Shown here: positions 1 through 11,329 of the stretch, one piece after another | How positions within the stretch are numbered: the stretch's first letter is position 1 | How the letters are laid out: each line of letters begins with the position of its first letter | Assembly (NCBI RefSeq): GCF_905220565.1 | Contig: NC_059401.1 | Location: 3,063,001-3,127,000, forward strand | Source of the DNA: Melitaea cinxia | Taxonomy: Eukaryota > Arthropoda > Insecta > Lepidoptera > Nymphalidae | Direction of reading: 5' to 3' | Length of the DNA: 64,000 nt | Notes under the pieces: generated by a model | The model's database searches: none | What the model was told of the DNA's origin: nothing | What the model saw: the letters and a program-made list of their open reading frames with translations, nothing else | Made by a program: the position numbers and the translations under genes

Positions 1-344
1 TAAGATATTATATTTAAAGTGCTTTTTTGTCTCGTGTGATACGTATACTAAGTATCCCCTTTTTGTAAACACAGTAGGTACAGAACCTTATGCATATAGT
101 ACAAGGCAAAAAAAGAATAATTTTACTTGTTTACTAAGTTTGTTTGTTATTGCATTCTGTTGACAGGAAATTTGAGAGCACGGATGTTCTCGTTAATGAT
201 ATGCTTGGAAATAATCCAACATCTGGGTATTTATAGAACATTATTTGTTTTCGCTTTTATAATTAATTAGGTTTCGATATCTCTACCGCTCACCCCATTA
301 CAAAGCTAAGCTATTTTGTATCGAAACAAAAAGTACAGCTGGCT

Positions 345-475
345 GGCTAATCTATACTAATATTATAAAGCTGAAGAGTTTGTTTGAACGCGCTAATCTC
401 GGAAATTATTGGTCCAATTTGAAAAATTCTTTCAGTTTTAGATAGCTCATTTATCGAGGAAGCCTATAGGCTTTA
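345..475. repeat. Dispersed repeat fragment
   Basis: A stretch starting 'tatactaatattataaagct' and ending near 'cgaggaagcctatagg' looks like a dispersed repeat I recognise as common in Lepidoptera. It is non-coding here. Family assignment is from memory only; the boundaries are approximate. Confidence 0.45.
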
Positions 476-529
476 TTTTCAAATTAACGCGTATGAAACC
501 ACAGGGAAAAACTAGTAAGAAGGTAAGGA

Positions 530-833
530 GATGAGAAGGAATACTCTCACTGAGGTAGGGCACAGCAGGAATTTCCTGCTCAAAATATGGAGCAGCCCGA
601 CTGGGGTAGTACCTCGACCTTACAGAAGACCACAGCAAAATAATACTGTTTTCAAGCAGTATTGTGTTCCTGTTGGTGAGTAAGGTGACCAGAGCTCCTG
701 GGGGGATTGGGGATTGGGTCGGCAACGCGCTTGCGATGCTTCTGGTGTTGCAGGTGTCTATAAGCTACGGCAATCGCTTACCATCAGGTGAACCGTACGC
801 TTGTTTGCCGACCTAGTGACATAAAAAAAAAAA
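530..833 (+). mobile_element. Retroposon-like repeat with poly(A) tail
   Basis: The segment contains the block 'ggcaacgcgcttgcgatgct' and 'ttaccatcaggtgaaccgta' and ends in a 12-base A run, as expected for the 3' end of a retroposed element on the plus strand. Related, more diverged copies lie at 9535-9725 (+), 23335-23485 (-) and 44003-44168 (-). An open frame on the opposite strand (447-725) has no recognisable domain and is a shadow of the repeat. Confidence 0.55.
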
Positions 834-984
834 ATACTCTAATTTAAACTTAAAAAAAAAGATCAATTTCTATTCTACAGTAAATTTTAGATAAACTGTT
901 CTAAATTTTACGCAAACGAATTTCAGGTGGCGCTAACATAGGACATTGCAAAGCTTTAATTCGATTAATTTAACTATTTTGTCA

Positions 985-1098
985 CTCACTCCCTCACTTC
1001 AGCCTATCGTAGTCTACTACTGGACATAGGCTTTCCGAAGTTCGCACCAACATCCCGGTTTTCCGCAATCCTCATCCAGCCTACACCGGCAATCTTTT
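985..1098 (-). pseudogene. LINE 3' fragment (RTE-like endonuclease/RT tail)
   Basis: Read on the minus strand this matches the extreme C-terminus of the LINE fragment at 34557-35016: both encode a variant of the residues VGWMRIAENRDV followed by G-K. It is a 5'-truncated, non-functional copy. Confidence 0.5.
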
Positions 1099-1137
1099 TT
1101 TTCAACTATTTTATCGGTGCACAAAAACACTCTTTCG

Positions 1138-1240
1138 AATATCAAAACATCAATCAAAGATACATTAAATCAACTTATTCATCACATGCAATTTAATTTA
1201 TGCAGAAAGATGAAAAATGTCAATATTTATAAAATTATTG
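1138..1240 (-). repeat. Partial duplicate of the LINE fragment at 2714-2825
   Basis: About 100 bp here closely match 2714-2825: both contain 'aaagatacattaaatcaa', 'catcacatgcaattta' and 'atgaaaaatgtcaatattta'. On the minus strand the segment encodes the I-D-I-F-H-L-S end of a Jockey/CR1-like retroelement protein. Confidence 0.55.
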
Positions 1241-1814
1241 TACTCTTTATACGAAAAATGTACAAATTTTCTAAACGTTGTAAGATTTTAACGCTTATCG
1301 CCGAATACGCAATTCACGTCACAAGGCAGTTGGGCAGATTACCTTTACTGGTAAAATATTGTACATTGGCCACTTATACCTATACTATAAAGCATTCAAG
1401 TGTAGTTTCTGTTGTATTATGTAGAGTTTTTAAATTTATGCTTACTGCGTACTTTGGTATATCCTCTACAAGAATTTTATTATTATTTGTTTGTTACCTC
1501 ACTTCATTTTACAATTCTAGAACTTATTTACCTACCTCACTTACTTACTACCTATTATCTATTACCTCACTTACTTATTACCTATTTCATTACTTATTGT
1601 ATTAATAAATTATCTAGCTTACAAGCTTCTGTATTGTTTGATTATAATTGATTTAATAATACCTTCTAGGTCACTTTTAGGTCAAAAGTAAGCGGAAACT
1701 TTTGTCATTATTTTATATATTGTATCTTAAGTATTCGTCAAATAATCCATGTATACACAAATTCAAATTATAAGTTCATCCTCTACCTTTCTTTAAAAAG
1801 TTAATGATATTTAC

Positions 1815-4800
1815 ATATGATCCAAGTTCGCCTTCGTCCCTTGTACTTTTCCGACTATTGTTCCATTTTTAGTATTTTTCACCCATCCACAGATCTGGAG
1901 CTGTTCAGCTAACTCCTTGCAGTACTTTGTGAAGTAACAACCTGGGGAAGAGCATTTAAGTGTAGTTAGTTTTAAATAATCAAGTTTATATTGTTCATTT
2001 ATGTGGAAATGTGAAAGACTATGTAAATAGTCTTAACATCCTTTAGTTGGACAAAGATCTCTTCTCCCATTTAAAAGCATACTTCGAGCAAAGTGACAAT
2101 AGAATAAATTCCAACTTATTTTTTTTTCGAACGGTTTTATAATAAAAAAATAAAAAAAATAAAAAATCCTATAGAATATTTTCGGTCAAATATGAGTCAA
2201 ATGCAAATCAGTCTTCAGGTCAGCGATAGAATTTTATTAACAGAAACATGTCATAGTAGTATGCAGTCAGTTTAATGTATTCATCGATTTGAACACAGTA
2301 TTTTATTTTATTTTTATTTTACTTTATTTTGGAAACAAACGGTATTACATAAATATACAGGAAAACACAACACAATAGTATCACTTAACCAAAAATAGTT
2401 TCCGATATTAAAAAAGAACATATGACAAAGTTCAGAAGAGATGCTTCACAACAATAGTTCAATATCAAAAAACTTAATAATAATACTAAAAACATTACTA
2501 TAAATTGATTAACAATGATTGAGAGAAAAAAAGTAATCAATAAAGAAATTCAAAAATCATTACGGGCATTATGAAACAAATAAATTAAAAAAAAAAAAAA
2601 AAAAACAGTTTAAAAAATCACAAATCAAATAATTAAGGATCAAGCTACAATTAAAATCATAATTAAATTAAAATCAAAAAATAAAATCAAATTAAGAAGA
2701 ACATCACGAATATCATAACATCCGTCAAAGATACATTAAATCAAAGCATTCATCACATGCAATTTAAATTGATTGAGAGAGAGATGAAAAATGTCAATAT
2801 TTATAAACAAATTATTGTACTGGGCACAACTTCTGTTAATAAACGCGTTTTTATAAAATTTTGTTCTTGTAGCTGGGATGTCAAATGTAATTTTATGTCT
2901 AGAATTTAAACGTGGACACTTAAAATTTAATTTTGAAACCAAATATGACGAGTCAATTACTTGGTTCACAATATTATACAACAGACCTTGATCCCGCTGA
3001 ACACGCCGGTCAACGGCCGACATAGGTTTTATCATAACATTCAAATTTTTTTCACCATATAATTCAGTATGTGTCTCTTTATTTCTACCGAAACACGAAC
3101 GCTTATATCTACCATTTTTTCCACACAAGAAATAAGCTTTAAGCCTCGACAAGTAATACGACGTAGTGCGACTTTGCCCGATCGCGGTCTATTATGTTTT
3201 TTAGATGCTCGACGCCTGACGTTTCGGATACTTTACCGTAACCATGGTCACGGGAGCACAAATAAATAGATAGGACAAAATCCTGAAAAATCTCTGCATT
3301 ATAATGAGTGAAATTCGCGTAAACATGAGAAAACAATAATACAACGTAGGTAGACGAAAAATTAGCCAAGTACCTAAAAACTTGTTATCAAAGATTACTC
3401 AAAAAGTAGTCATTAGATCTCAATCAAATTGAAATGGGACCAATTGACAAAGTAGGTACGTGCAGTACAAAGTTATGATCTTATATATATATATACACGC
3501 ATTATTAGATATAACTCGATAATTACTCGTCAACTCTCAATTAAATTTAAATGGAACAACATAACAAGCATCGCCTTTCGCTTAAAAAAAGAATCATCGA
3601 ATCACGGTCAATCTAGAAAAAAGCTCTACGGTAACATACATAAAAAATACTATTGAATTTAGAACCTCCACTTTTTTGGAACTTGGTTAAAAATGTTAAA
3701 ATCAAAAACTTAAACGTTTTAGACTTCAGAACGACGGGAAATCCCTCGAGCACAGAGCTGGTCTAATTATAAACGTTGTTTATGATAGACATTCGATCAA
3801 ACGATGTCATTTACTGAGCTTCCAATTCATTGACATCGACCTACTTTCTAAAGGTCTACTAAATATAGCACTAGGTCAATTTTGAAAACATAATTATAAA
3901 CAAAAAAATGTTTCATTTCTTTACAATTAACAGAATTTTGCTATTTCTGCTTTGCAAACCTCAAACTCTCTTTTTCAAACCTCATTTCGAAATCAGCTTT
4001 GTGTAGTTCGAATTCAATTCCTAAACATTTTTTTTTATTATTAATCATACAACAAGATTTTACACCTCAGGCTATATCTACGGGTATGACAATTTTGCCT
4101 ACACCGTACAAATATTAATAATTATTATTTTATACTGTAAATTTTTCTTTAAATATATTATTAAGTTTAGCCTTGCCTTAAATAAAGACGATTGACATCC
4201 TATAGCTGGACAAAGATCTCTTTTCCCGTTGAAAAGCATACTTCGAGCAAAGTGACAATCGAATAAATCTATACAAATAAACAAAATGGGAGCGTCTGTT
4301 TGTAATGTTAAAATAACCGCTTTTTAGTAAATGCATGTGGATATAGATACAAGGTACATATACCAAAATAACATTTTTTACAATTTTTGTCTCCCTGTCT
4401 ATCTGTTTCTTCCGGCTAATCTCTTAAACGGCTGGACCGATTTTGGCGGGACTTTCACTGGCAGATAGCTGATGTAATAAGGAGTAACTTAGGGAGTTAC
4501 TTTGATTTTATATATTTTTTTATATTTTTATAACAGCGAACGGAATAATAACTTTTTTGTTAAATTCCATGCGGACGAAGTATCGGGCAGAGCTGGTAAA
4601 TAAATAAATAAATATCTTATAACATCGAAACTCGAAATTAAATTTTAATCTTCAATTACATCGGCATACGAAAGCAGCATAAAGAAATCGATAGGTATTA
4701 TTGAAAGTGATAATATTAAAAAGTTGCCATTTTTGGTAACTGCCTGTATAAATTTTATACTACACTAGCTGAGCCCGCAAACGTTGTTTTGCCATATATG

Positions 4801-6423
4801 GTATTAGCCCCCTTAACTCCTCCCTACCCCCTTATAACTTAGCTGTATGAAAAATAGATGTTGGCCGATTCTCAGACCTACCCGATATGCACACAAAATT
4901 TCAGTAAAATCGGTCCAGCCGTTTCGGAGGAATATTTTAACTAACATTGTGAAACGAGAATTTTATATATAAGTATATATATAGTCTCTAAAATAATTGA
5001 AAATAAGTTTTTATTTTCCTATGTTATAAAACAATTCAATTAACCTGTAAATGTTTCCAAGTATACTACACAACTGAAATTGACTGTATTTCCTTCAGAA
5101 TGTACATTTATTTTTCATAGCTTATATAACTTACAGAGTTGTATCTTAAGCCGAAACATGTCATAAAGCCTTTTATCTGTAAATTAAACGCATTAAATTA
5201 AAATGCATCATCGTCAAAATATTATTAATACGAACTTTTATATACTTACATAAGTTTTATCAAAGTCTTGTACATAAGAATGATAAATTTTATCAAATCA
5301 GCAACGTTCTACTTTAGTATTTTTTATGTGTAAGTTTGTTATGCTATATACCTACATTAGTGATTATAATAAATTGTATGAAAACGTATTCTTATTTTTT
5401 TTACGATTACTGTAATATGCAAATACATACTTAGATATCCCTTATTTTAAAAATTGAGTAATTTAAAAACATCAATTTAACATCAATATCATGAATTAAT
5501 GTCTCTGCCACTGATGATTATTCAATATCATTTAATTACTTACACTGACTTCCAATGAAAGAGATTTAAAGTACTTTGCCGACTACCCTCGACACTCCGT
5601 AGCTAGAAGCTTCGACTACCTCAATAACCACAGGAAATCAACATTACTAAGAACGTCATATTTTTCTGTAATCTTCTGTAAGGCTGAGGCACTTCTCCTG
5701 TCAGGGTCTTCTAAACTTTGAGCAAGATATTAACTGCTGTACTGTCGTCTGCTAGTAGGTACCTCCGTACCGAGTCGCTCATCGCGATTGTCATTTAGTC
5801 CCGATATTTCGCCAATGAGACAGACGCCAGTCATGGGAGAAGTGTAAGTAAAATTTATTTTCATACTTTTCGGTTGTACATAGAATTATAGACACATATA
5901 GGTACAAAAAAAACTTGGGGACTGAGATATTTTATTAAATGTATGCAAATCTTTAAAGCGTCTTGTTGAATAGTAAACTCATAAAGTCGGTGGTTACTGT
6001 TTTATTAAAAAAAATTAGCATCATTTATTCAATATATTTCAAGCTTATCATTAATTTAATTAAAAAAAAAGTAGAAGTTAAAAATAAAGAATTGCCATAA
6101 TCCACTTATTCGTGTCATTTCTTATATACCAAGTTACGATTACATAAATCATAATACGACACTGTTTAAAATACATATCCTTGAAATTATATAATATCTA
6201 GACTCTAGAAAGATCGTGAATTATGATGAAACAAAAAATTAAACGGCTCAGAATAAAGATCACAAAGCGAATAAAGAAAAGTTTTCCTTCTTTGATACTT
6301 CTTGTGTGATGTTTAAAGAGCTTCTTATTAGTTTTATTAATATTGACGGATGATGTTGTAAATTTATTTTTGTCAATTTTTTTAACCGACTTCAAAAAAA
6401 GTAGGAGGCTACTCAATTCAACC

Positions 6424-6483
<60 letters not shown>

Positions 6484-8607
6484 GTATGTTCGGGGATAAC
6501 TCCGTCGTTTATAAACCGATTTTGATAATTCTTGTTTCGTTGGAAAGGAGATATCCCTAGTTTGGTACCATGATAAGGAAACCAGGATCTGATGATGGGA
6601 TCCCAGAGAAATCGAGGGAAACCCTCGAAAATCCGCATAACTTTTTACTGGGTGTACCGAATTTGATGATTTTTAATTTAATCGAAAGCCGATGTTTATC
6701 ATGTGGTCACATTTAAATTTCACCGAGATCTGATTACAACTTTTGGAGTAATCTTTGATAATGCGTATTTACTCGACAATTTTTTTCGTCTACCTACGTT
6801 ATATAACTTGTCGATATAGTTGAAGGCGGTTTTTCTTCGTTTGCCTGCAAACACAATTATTGTTAACATTTTTTGAATATCATATCAAAAATTGACCGCT
6901 CCAGCGGGATTCGAACCCGCGTCTTCGACATACCGTGTCGACACGGTATGTCGAAGACGCGGGTTCGAATCCCGCTGGAGCGGTCAATTTTTGATATGAT
7001 ATTCAAAAAATGTTTAGAATTCCTAATTGTGGGTAACACAAAAATAAAAATCGTACATATTAAAAATAGCATGGTGTCGTCTCCTGTCAAAGATTTTCAT
7101 TGTAATATGAAACTTTGAATAGTTACGAGTCTCTGTAAAGAACTCACTATAGACGGCGCCACGGTTCGCTTAAACCGAAAGTAAAAATCATCATATCAAA
7201 AGTTTCGCTCTGGCGAGTATATCGTTCCATAGCTTAATTGGCTAGAGCTTCGACACGGTATGTCGAAGACGCGGGTTCGAATCCCGCTGGAGCGGTCAAT
7301 TTTTGATATGATATTCAAAAAATGTTTAGAATTCCTAATTGTGGGTAACACAAAAATAAAAATCGTACATATTAAAAATAGCATGGTGTCGTCTCCTGTC
7401 AAAGATTTTCATTGTAATATGAAACTTTGAATAGTTACGAGTCTCTGTAAAGAACTCACTATAGACGGCGCCACGGTTCGCTTAAACCGAAAGTAAAAAT
7501 CATCATATCAAAAGTTTCGCTCTGGCGAGTATATCGTTCCATAGCTTAATTGGCTAGAGCCTCGACACGGTATGTCGAAGACGCGGGTTCGAATCCCGCT
7601 GGAGCGGTCAATTTTTGATATGATATTCAAAAAATGTTTAGAATTCCTAATTGTGGGTAACACAAAAATAAAAATCGTACATACAATTATTGTTAATATC
7701 TATTTATAATCGTTGACCAATTTTTGTAAGTCTAGAAATTTTGTAAAGATATTTTTAAGGCCTATCTTTAGTTTTATTTTTTCTTAGTGCTATCTTTATT
7801 ACTCGCATACGAACTGTCAATATTAATGTTACATTACAACTTAAATCCTTTTTAATTTTATGTTTAATCCTATTTAGAGTTATTATGATGTTATTGTACA
7901 ATAAACGTTAAGAAAAAAACACTTCGTGAGTACAAACTGCAAGACTTGTATATTTAATTATGCTACAAAGATCCCCGAAAGTATAGCTTGTGAAGAGTTG
8001 AAGACGCCTTCGTCTGACAGAAAAAATTACAGTTTAGTTCAATATACTTTAGAAATAAACGATTCACACTAAACTGCCACCAGTGGGATGTGAAAACTGT
8101 CGGAAAAATGAATGTATCAGAGGTCTGAAAATCGTCTAAACTACGAGAAATATTTATATGTCCTCCACAACCACCTGTCATGTATTCCCCACACAACCGA
8201 ACCCAAGACCACTATAGCGCATCAGTCAGCTGCTGTAACAACTGCGTCAATGCGCCGTAAATCTTATTGTTTTCACCTTGGTATTACGATCTTGACACTT
8301 TCACAAAGGTACTTATTATCTTCCGTCCACTCCATCCACACTTCCAATCCATTACCAATTAGATACTTGTTAAAACTTTTTTTGGTTAAGAAACGAAATG
8401 TTATGTTTTTTATTCTGCTGTATAAAAAAATCACTAATCCGATAGGTCTTACCAGTCATACAATTAAATTACGCGTAAAATATTATAATAAATTGTAGTC
8501 ACTTCATATAACATGCAAGAACATATTTCAAAAACAATAATACCTTGAACCTGTCCGAAAACTTCAAATTCAACCGCAACTAACATGTTGGGATCTTCGG
8601 CGCCCAT
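1815..8607 (-). CDS. Acylphosphatase-like protein (partial; two exons seen)
   Basis: Two exons splice in phase: 8544-8607 (start ATG, 21 codons plus one base) and 1815-1941 (127 nt, ending in phase 2 at a GTAAAT donor). Together they encode about 63 residues of an acylphosphatase, a small alpha/beta enzyme that hydrolyses acylphosphates. Visible motifs are VEFEVFGQVQG, the phosphate-binding loop start, and GWVKNTKNGTIVGKVQG, the second family signature with its conserved Asn. Where the family has V-x-F-R after the loop glycine, this protein has C-Y-F-T, so the catalytic arginine is absent. The last third of the roughly 98-residue fold is not found with confidence and may lie left of position 1. 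The intron is 6.6 kb and full of repeats. The family call is fairly secure; whether the protein is an active enzyme is doubtful. Confidence 0.75.
2034..2106. repeat. 75-bp repeat, copy 1
   Basis: Contains 'ggacaaagatctcttctccc' and 'catacttcgagcaaagtgac'. A close second copy lies at 4193-4267 in the same orientation. Both sit in the acylphosphatase intron. No coding potential is seen. Confidence 0.6.
2300..3152 (-). pseudogene. 5'-truncated non-LTR retrotransposon fragment (Jockey/CR1-like)
   Basis: The minus-strand frame 2736-3152 (138 codons) ends with residues of the type R-T-x-F-Y, Y-N-N-L, I-D-I-F-H-L-S-L-N-Q-F-K, which resembles the C-terminus of Jockey/CR1 reverse transcriptase proteins. 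Its first part runs into an unrelated dispersed repeat near 3150, so the ORF is not an intact gene. Downstream on the minus strand the sequence continues to an A-rich tail (T-rich on plus) near 2302-2330, compatible with the LINE 3' end. No RT core motif (YxDD) is present. Confidence 0.5.
3150..3265. repeat. Dispersed repeat containing 'accatggtcacggga'
   Basis: Shares 'gacgtttcggatactttac' and 'aaccatggtcacgggag' with 11330-11430, differing at scattered bases. It is a short dispersed repeat of unknown class. Confidence 0.5.
3330..3690 (-). repeat. 'ccgacttc' dispersed repeat, diverged copy
   Basis: Reverse-orientation copy of the family best seen at 6380-6862, 11862-12305 and 42066-42509. 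It contains 'acaacgtaggtagacgaaaa' and 'tcaaagattactcaaaaagt' and ends near 'acctccacttttttggaact'. Class is unknown; no protein is encoded. Confidence 0.6.
4193..4267. repeat. 75-bp repeat, copy 2
   Basis: Second copy of the segment at 2034-2106 (shared 'ggacaaagatctctt' and 'catacttcgagcaaagtgac'). Confidence 0.6.
4375..4600 (-). repeat. 'cttcgtccgcgtgg'-type dispersed repeat
   Basis: Reverse-orientation copy of the repeat at 44700-45000 and 54128-54440. Shared blocks are 'acaatttttgtct', 'ggctggaccgattttg' and 'aacttttttgttaaattcca'. Non-coding. Confidence 0.55.
4766..4990 (+). repeat. 'actagctgagcccgcaaacg' dispersed repeat
   Basis: Begins 'actagctgagcccgcaaacg' and contains 'atgcacacaaaatttcagta' and 'cggtccagccgtttcggagg'. 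A reverse copy is at 38700-39040. Non-coding; a widespread class of insect repeats. Confidence 0.55.
6380..6862 (+). repeat. 'ccgacttc' dispersed repeat, near full length
   Basis: Starts 'aaccgacttcaaaaaaagta' and ends 'tttgcctgcaaacacaatta'. About 430-480 bp with other copies at 3330-3690, 11862-12305, 35083-35312, 42066-42509, 49240-49872 (two pieces), 58244-58656 and part at 20025-20170. The copy is interrupted internally by an (AT)n tract, and the tRNA-like insertion at 6867 follows directly at its right end. Confidence 0.65.
6425..6479. repeat. (AT)n microsatellite
   Basis: About 55 bp of uninterrupted alternating TA inside a dispersed repeat. Confidence 0.95.
6865..7014. repeat. 150-bp perfect palindrome made of two tRNA 3' halves
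   Basis: The two 75-bp arms meet at 6939/6940 in 'gtgtcgacac' and appear to be exact reverse complements out to 'aacattttttg' / 'caaaaaatgtt'. Each arm carries a tRNA T-arm ('gcgggttcgaatcccgc') and the 3' acceptor strand. The right arm is continuous with the first 312-bp tandem unit; the left arm is an inverted partial copy. Confidence 0.9.
7223..7295 (+). tRNA. tRNA-like sequence, copy 1 (probable pseudo-tRNA)
   Basis: Folds by eye as a cloverleaf. The 7-bp acceptor is cgttcca/tggagcg with one G-T pair. The D-arm gctt/gagc has A14, GG and A21 in place. The anticodon stem is tcgac/gtcga around loop acggtat, followed by a 4-nt variable region and the T-arm gcggg-ttcgaat-cccgc. The loop reads GGT at the anticodon position (Thr), but position 33 is C rather than the invariant T. 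This and the repetitive context suggest a tRNA-derived repeat rather than a working gene. Pol III box A and box B-like sequences are present. Confidence 0.45.
7535..7607 (+). tRNA. tRNA-like sequence, copy 2 (probable pseudo-tRNA)
   Basis: Lies 312 bp after copy 1 and is identical except for a t-to-c change just before the anticodon stem (position 26). It has the same cloverleaf and the same C33 in the anticodon loop. Confidence 0.45.
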
Positions 8608-9534
8608 TTTTTTTACTTGATTTTACTTTTTTTATTTTATATTTTAAAAAATTAACACAATATTTATTATTTAATTACAAGTAGAGTAAGAGTACAATGA
8701 ATCGTTCGGAAACCGTACCGATACTGCCGCCCGCCTAAACTCTAACGTTATTGACGCCTTAGATTATTTTCGTACATAGATATATTATATATAAAGACGT
8801 ATAATTTGTTGTTCTAGACGAATGATTAATGATGGTCGTAAAATACATTCGAGTGCTCATGTCGAGATCGATATTACTGAATTCAATAACATATTTTGAT
8901 TCGTAACGATTTTGCATTACGATTGCTAAATATACTGATATAGCTAAGTAACCTAAATAAAATAGTATTTTTGATGTTAGTCTCTAATGTACACGTTTTC
9001 ATTTCGCATAACAGAGAATATAACTATAATAATTTGTAATGTATATACGTGCATAGCTTCATACGTTATTATTACTTATTGTCAAGACAATAAAAAGATA
9101 TATATCTCTGTATCAGTAATTGTACATATTTTAATTAGTACATTGTAAATAAGAACGTCATTGATAATGGCTCGACTGATTTTTTCTACATTCATATTAT
9201 ATGTAAATGCAAAAGTCTTCTTTCTGCCTCAAGCGATTATGATAAAAAAATAATATCAAAATACTTTGAGACCCAAGAAGAGACACGATAAAAAAGGTGA
9301 TGAAAGATCGTAAGCATATTCAGTAATTTCTCAAGTTAGGAATACGAAGTTCAACATAAATGAAGATTTATTTTAGTATTTAAATAAATGAAGTTATTTT
9401 AGATATTATTTCAATTGTTCGAAGGGCTTTTTTAACTCTGTATGCCATATTCGTTGATCCGATTTTAGTTAAGGTTAAAAACAGTAGGAAATATCTTAAT
9501 ATATATCAATATATAGAGATACAACATTAAAGTA
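8608..9534. other. Intergenic, upstream of the acylphosphatase-like gene
   Basis: AT-rich sequence with no ORF or recognisable repeat. It should contain the promoter of the acylphosphatase-like gene (start at 8607), but no specific element could be identified. Confidence 0.4.
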
Positions 9535-9725
9535 ACGTAACTTCACAGAAGTTCACAGCAAACAAAGTGGTCTTGTGTTTCTGCAATGAGTAAAGTAATT
9601 AAAGCCCCTAGGGACGTATTGCCTTCAAACGGGGTAGGATAGGAAACGCGCTTGCGTGTTGTATTAGTCCATAGTCAACGGTAACTGTTTAGCAGCCGGC
9701 GGAAAATGCGCTTGTTTGCCACCCT
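9535..9725 (+). repeat. Retroposon-like repeat, diverged copy
   Basis: Related to 530-833: it shares 'aacgcgcttgcg', 'caacggtaac' and 'atgcgcttgtttgccaccct'. Truncated and without a clear A tail. Confidence 0.5.
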
Positions 9726-11329
9726 AGCATTGCAAAGGAATCCCGTGAAAACCTTGATTGTAAACGAGTGTTGCACTCTACTTTTCTATTGACGTACACG
9801 AAATGTACATATAAGAAATTTTAATACGAACAAACGAAATCTACTTTTCGACGATAACTAAAACAAATGAATAGCCGCCGTGTTAGTACTCGTGTGACTA
9901 AGAGCTGTCGTGGCGGCCAGTAGCGAGATGGCAGAGCGAATGAGATTGATCAATTTAAATCACCTAAAAAGCCTGATGCCCCGTCTTGCCCACCACCCCG
10001 TCTTGCCCGGTGTTCCCCTAATATAATACTGAAATACAAAAAATTAGACAGACTTTGCCAATAAACACTATAGGCAAACTATAAAGAAAATGTATGTTAG
10101 AGTTAACATTGTCTCATAAAAATATTTATATATGGCCAAAATATTTACGAATGGCTGGCAAAACTTGGCACTATTGTAAATTAAAGTTACTTTATTCGCT
10201 ACGCTCTTTTACGTTTTTCTCGCTTTATTCAGAAATAGCAACCATGTAAAGTAAGAAAAGTTCGCTAGTATCTTGCAAGCGTTTTGTAAAATAAAGTTTG
10301 TAAAAGGTTAACGATCATACTCTTTCAAAACTAGCAGGAGATAAAGACGTTTAAAGGAAGATTTTTAAAAGCCTTATATACATACATAATGATTTGCGGT
10401 ATAATCTAAAGCCTCTTCAAAAAACACGACAGTTTTCAATGATATTTAGTCAAATGTTTTTAATTCGAGCATAATATTTGGATGCATGTCATTCTCGCAA
10501 TTTTTTAAACGTCCGAATACAATTTTAGCTTAAGATATAAAATAACTTTCAGCCACTTGAGTGTAAAACGTGAAGTAAACTTTAATTTATACAAATATTT
10601 CGTGTTAGGATCGTTGAAAAGGCATACTATTTAAAATAAACCTTTACTCACAGCGAATTAACAGGCGGACGTTGAAGGGGCAAGCCAGGGGCGTGGAGTG
10701 GTTATTTCCGTTGACAATAACAATTATGTGATTGACCACTGATTGGAAAATCAGCTTCCTAATCAAGCGAGGCCGCGAACGATGGTGTTCTTTGGAAGCT
10801 TGCATAATTTGTCGATTTCATGAACCAAATGTAATTACTTATTTGTTAATTATATAGAGCTTGAAAGTTCTATGTTGCTAAATTATCTTTAAAATTTTCA
10901 GGCACGTCGCTCTATACTCATATTTATTGCCTTTATTTGTTTTGAAACTATTAAATATTTTTTATAAAATGTTCATCATTAAAATGTTACATTATAGTGT
11001 ACAAAACGATAGTGACTTACTATAAAGAAAAGCCGAAATGTCTATATGTCCAAATATCTGTGCCAAGGTATTGCAGTGGTTGAAATACGACCCACACGAC
11101 TCTCGTAGGCTTACATCCGAGCTGGCACCGTTAAGTTTTCGTAAGCTAAAACGTGTCTAAAAGTTTCATCTATTGCTAGTCAGTGAAATAACATCACAAG
11201 GAAACTTTATAAAAGAAATTTTTAGATATAGAATAGCTTTGTATTTTTTTTTTCTTCAATTATGTCGATTTTAAAATTTTCTAATGTTTACGCGAATTTC
11301 ACTCATTAAAATGAAACAACTTCTACGGA
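9726..11329. other. Intergenic, nothing recognised
   Basis: No ORF above background. A somewhat GC-richer patch at about 10660-10790 ('gggcaagccaggggcgtgga') has no coding potential that I can see. Confidence 0.4.

Larger units (their letters stand above)
6867..7682 (+). mobile_element. Insertion of tandem 312-bp tRNA-containing units with 14-bp flanking duplication
   Basis: The block is flanked by the direct repeat 'acaattattgttaa' (6853-6866 and 7683-7696), which looks like a target-site duplication. Inside, 'tcgacacggt' recurs at 6938, 7250 and 7562, a period of exactly 312 bp. Two complete junctions contain a full tRNA-like cloverleaf; the left end is an inverted half-copy. The units also contain a 12-bp inverted repeat ('atcatatcaaaa' at 7190, 'ttttgatatgat' at 7301) bracketing the tRNA-like part. 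No protein coding is seen. It resembles a SINE-like retroposon inserted as a concatemer; class unknown. Confidence 0.7.

Noticed and set aside
147..222. Possible terminal exon of the acylphosphatase-like gene (acceptor at 223-224, stop at 147)
   Set aside because: The phase fits and would give 88 residues, but the 24 residues show no convincing match to the family's G-S-P and final strand; the true last exon may lie outside the window.
1117..1651. ORFs of 162 and 79 codons on the plus strand
   Set aside because: Low-complexity, AT-rich, overlapping a reverse-strand LINE fragment; no domain.
6863..7402. Short ORFs on both strands with shared residues R-S-S-G-I-R-T-R-V-F
   Set aside because: They arise from translating the tRNA T-arm sequence in the palindrome and tandem units.
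6867..7682. Hammerhead-ribozyme retrozyme, suggested by about 300-bp tandem units
   Set aside because: No CTGATGA...GAAA core was found on either strand in the unit.
8112..8498. 128-codon plus-strand ORF
   Set aside because: No motif, AT-rich composition, antisense within the acylphosphatase-like intron.
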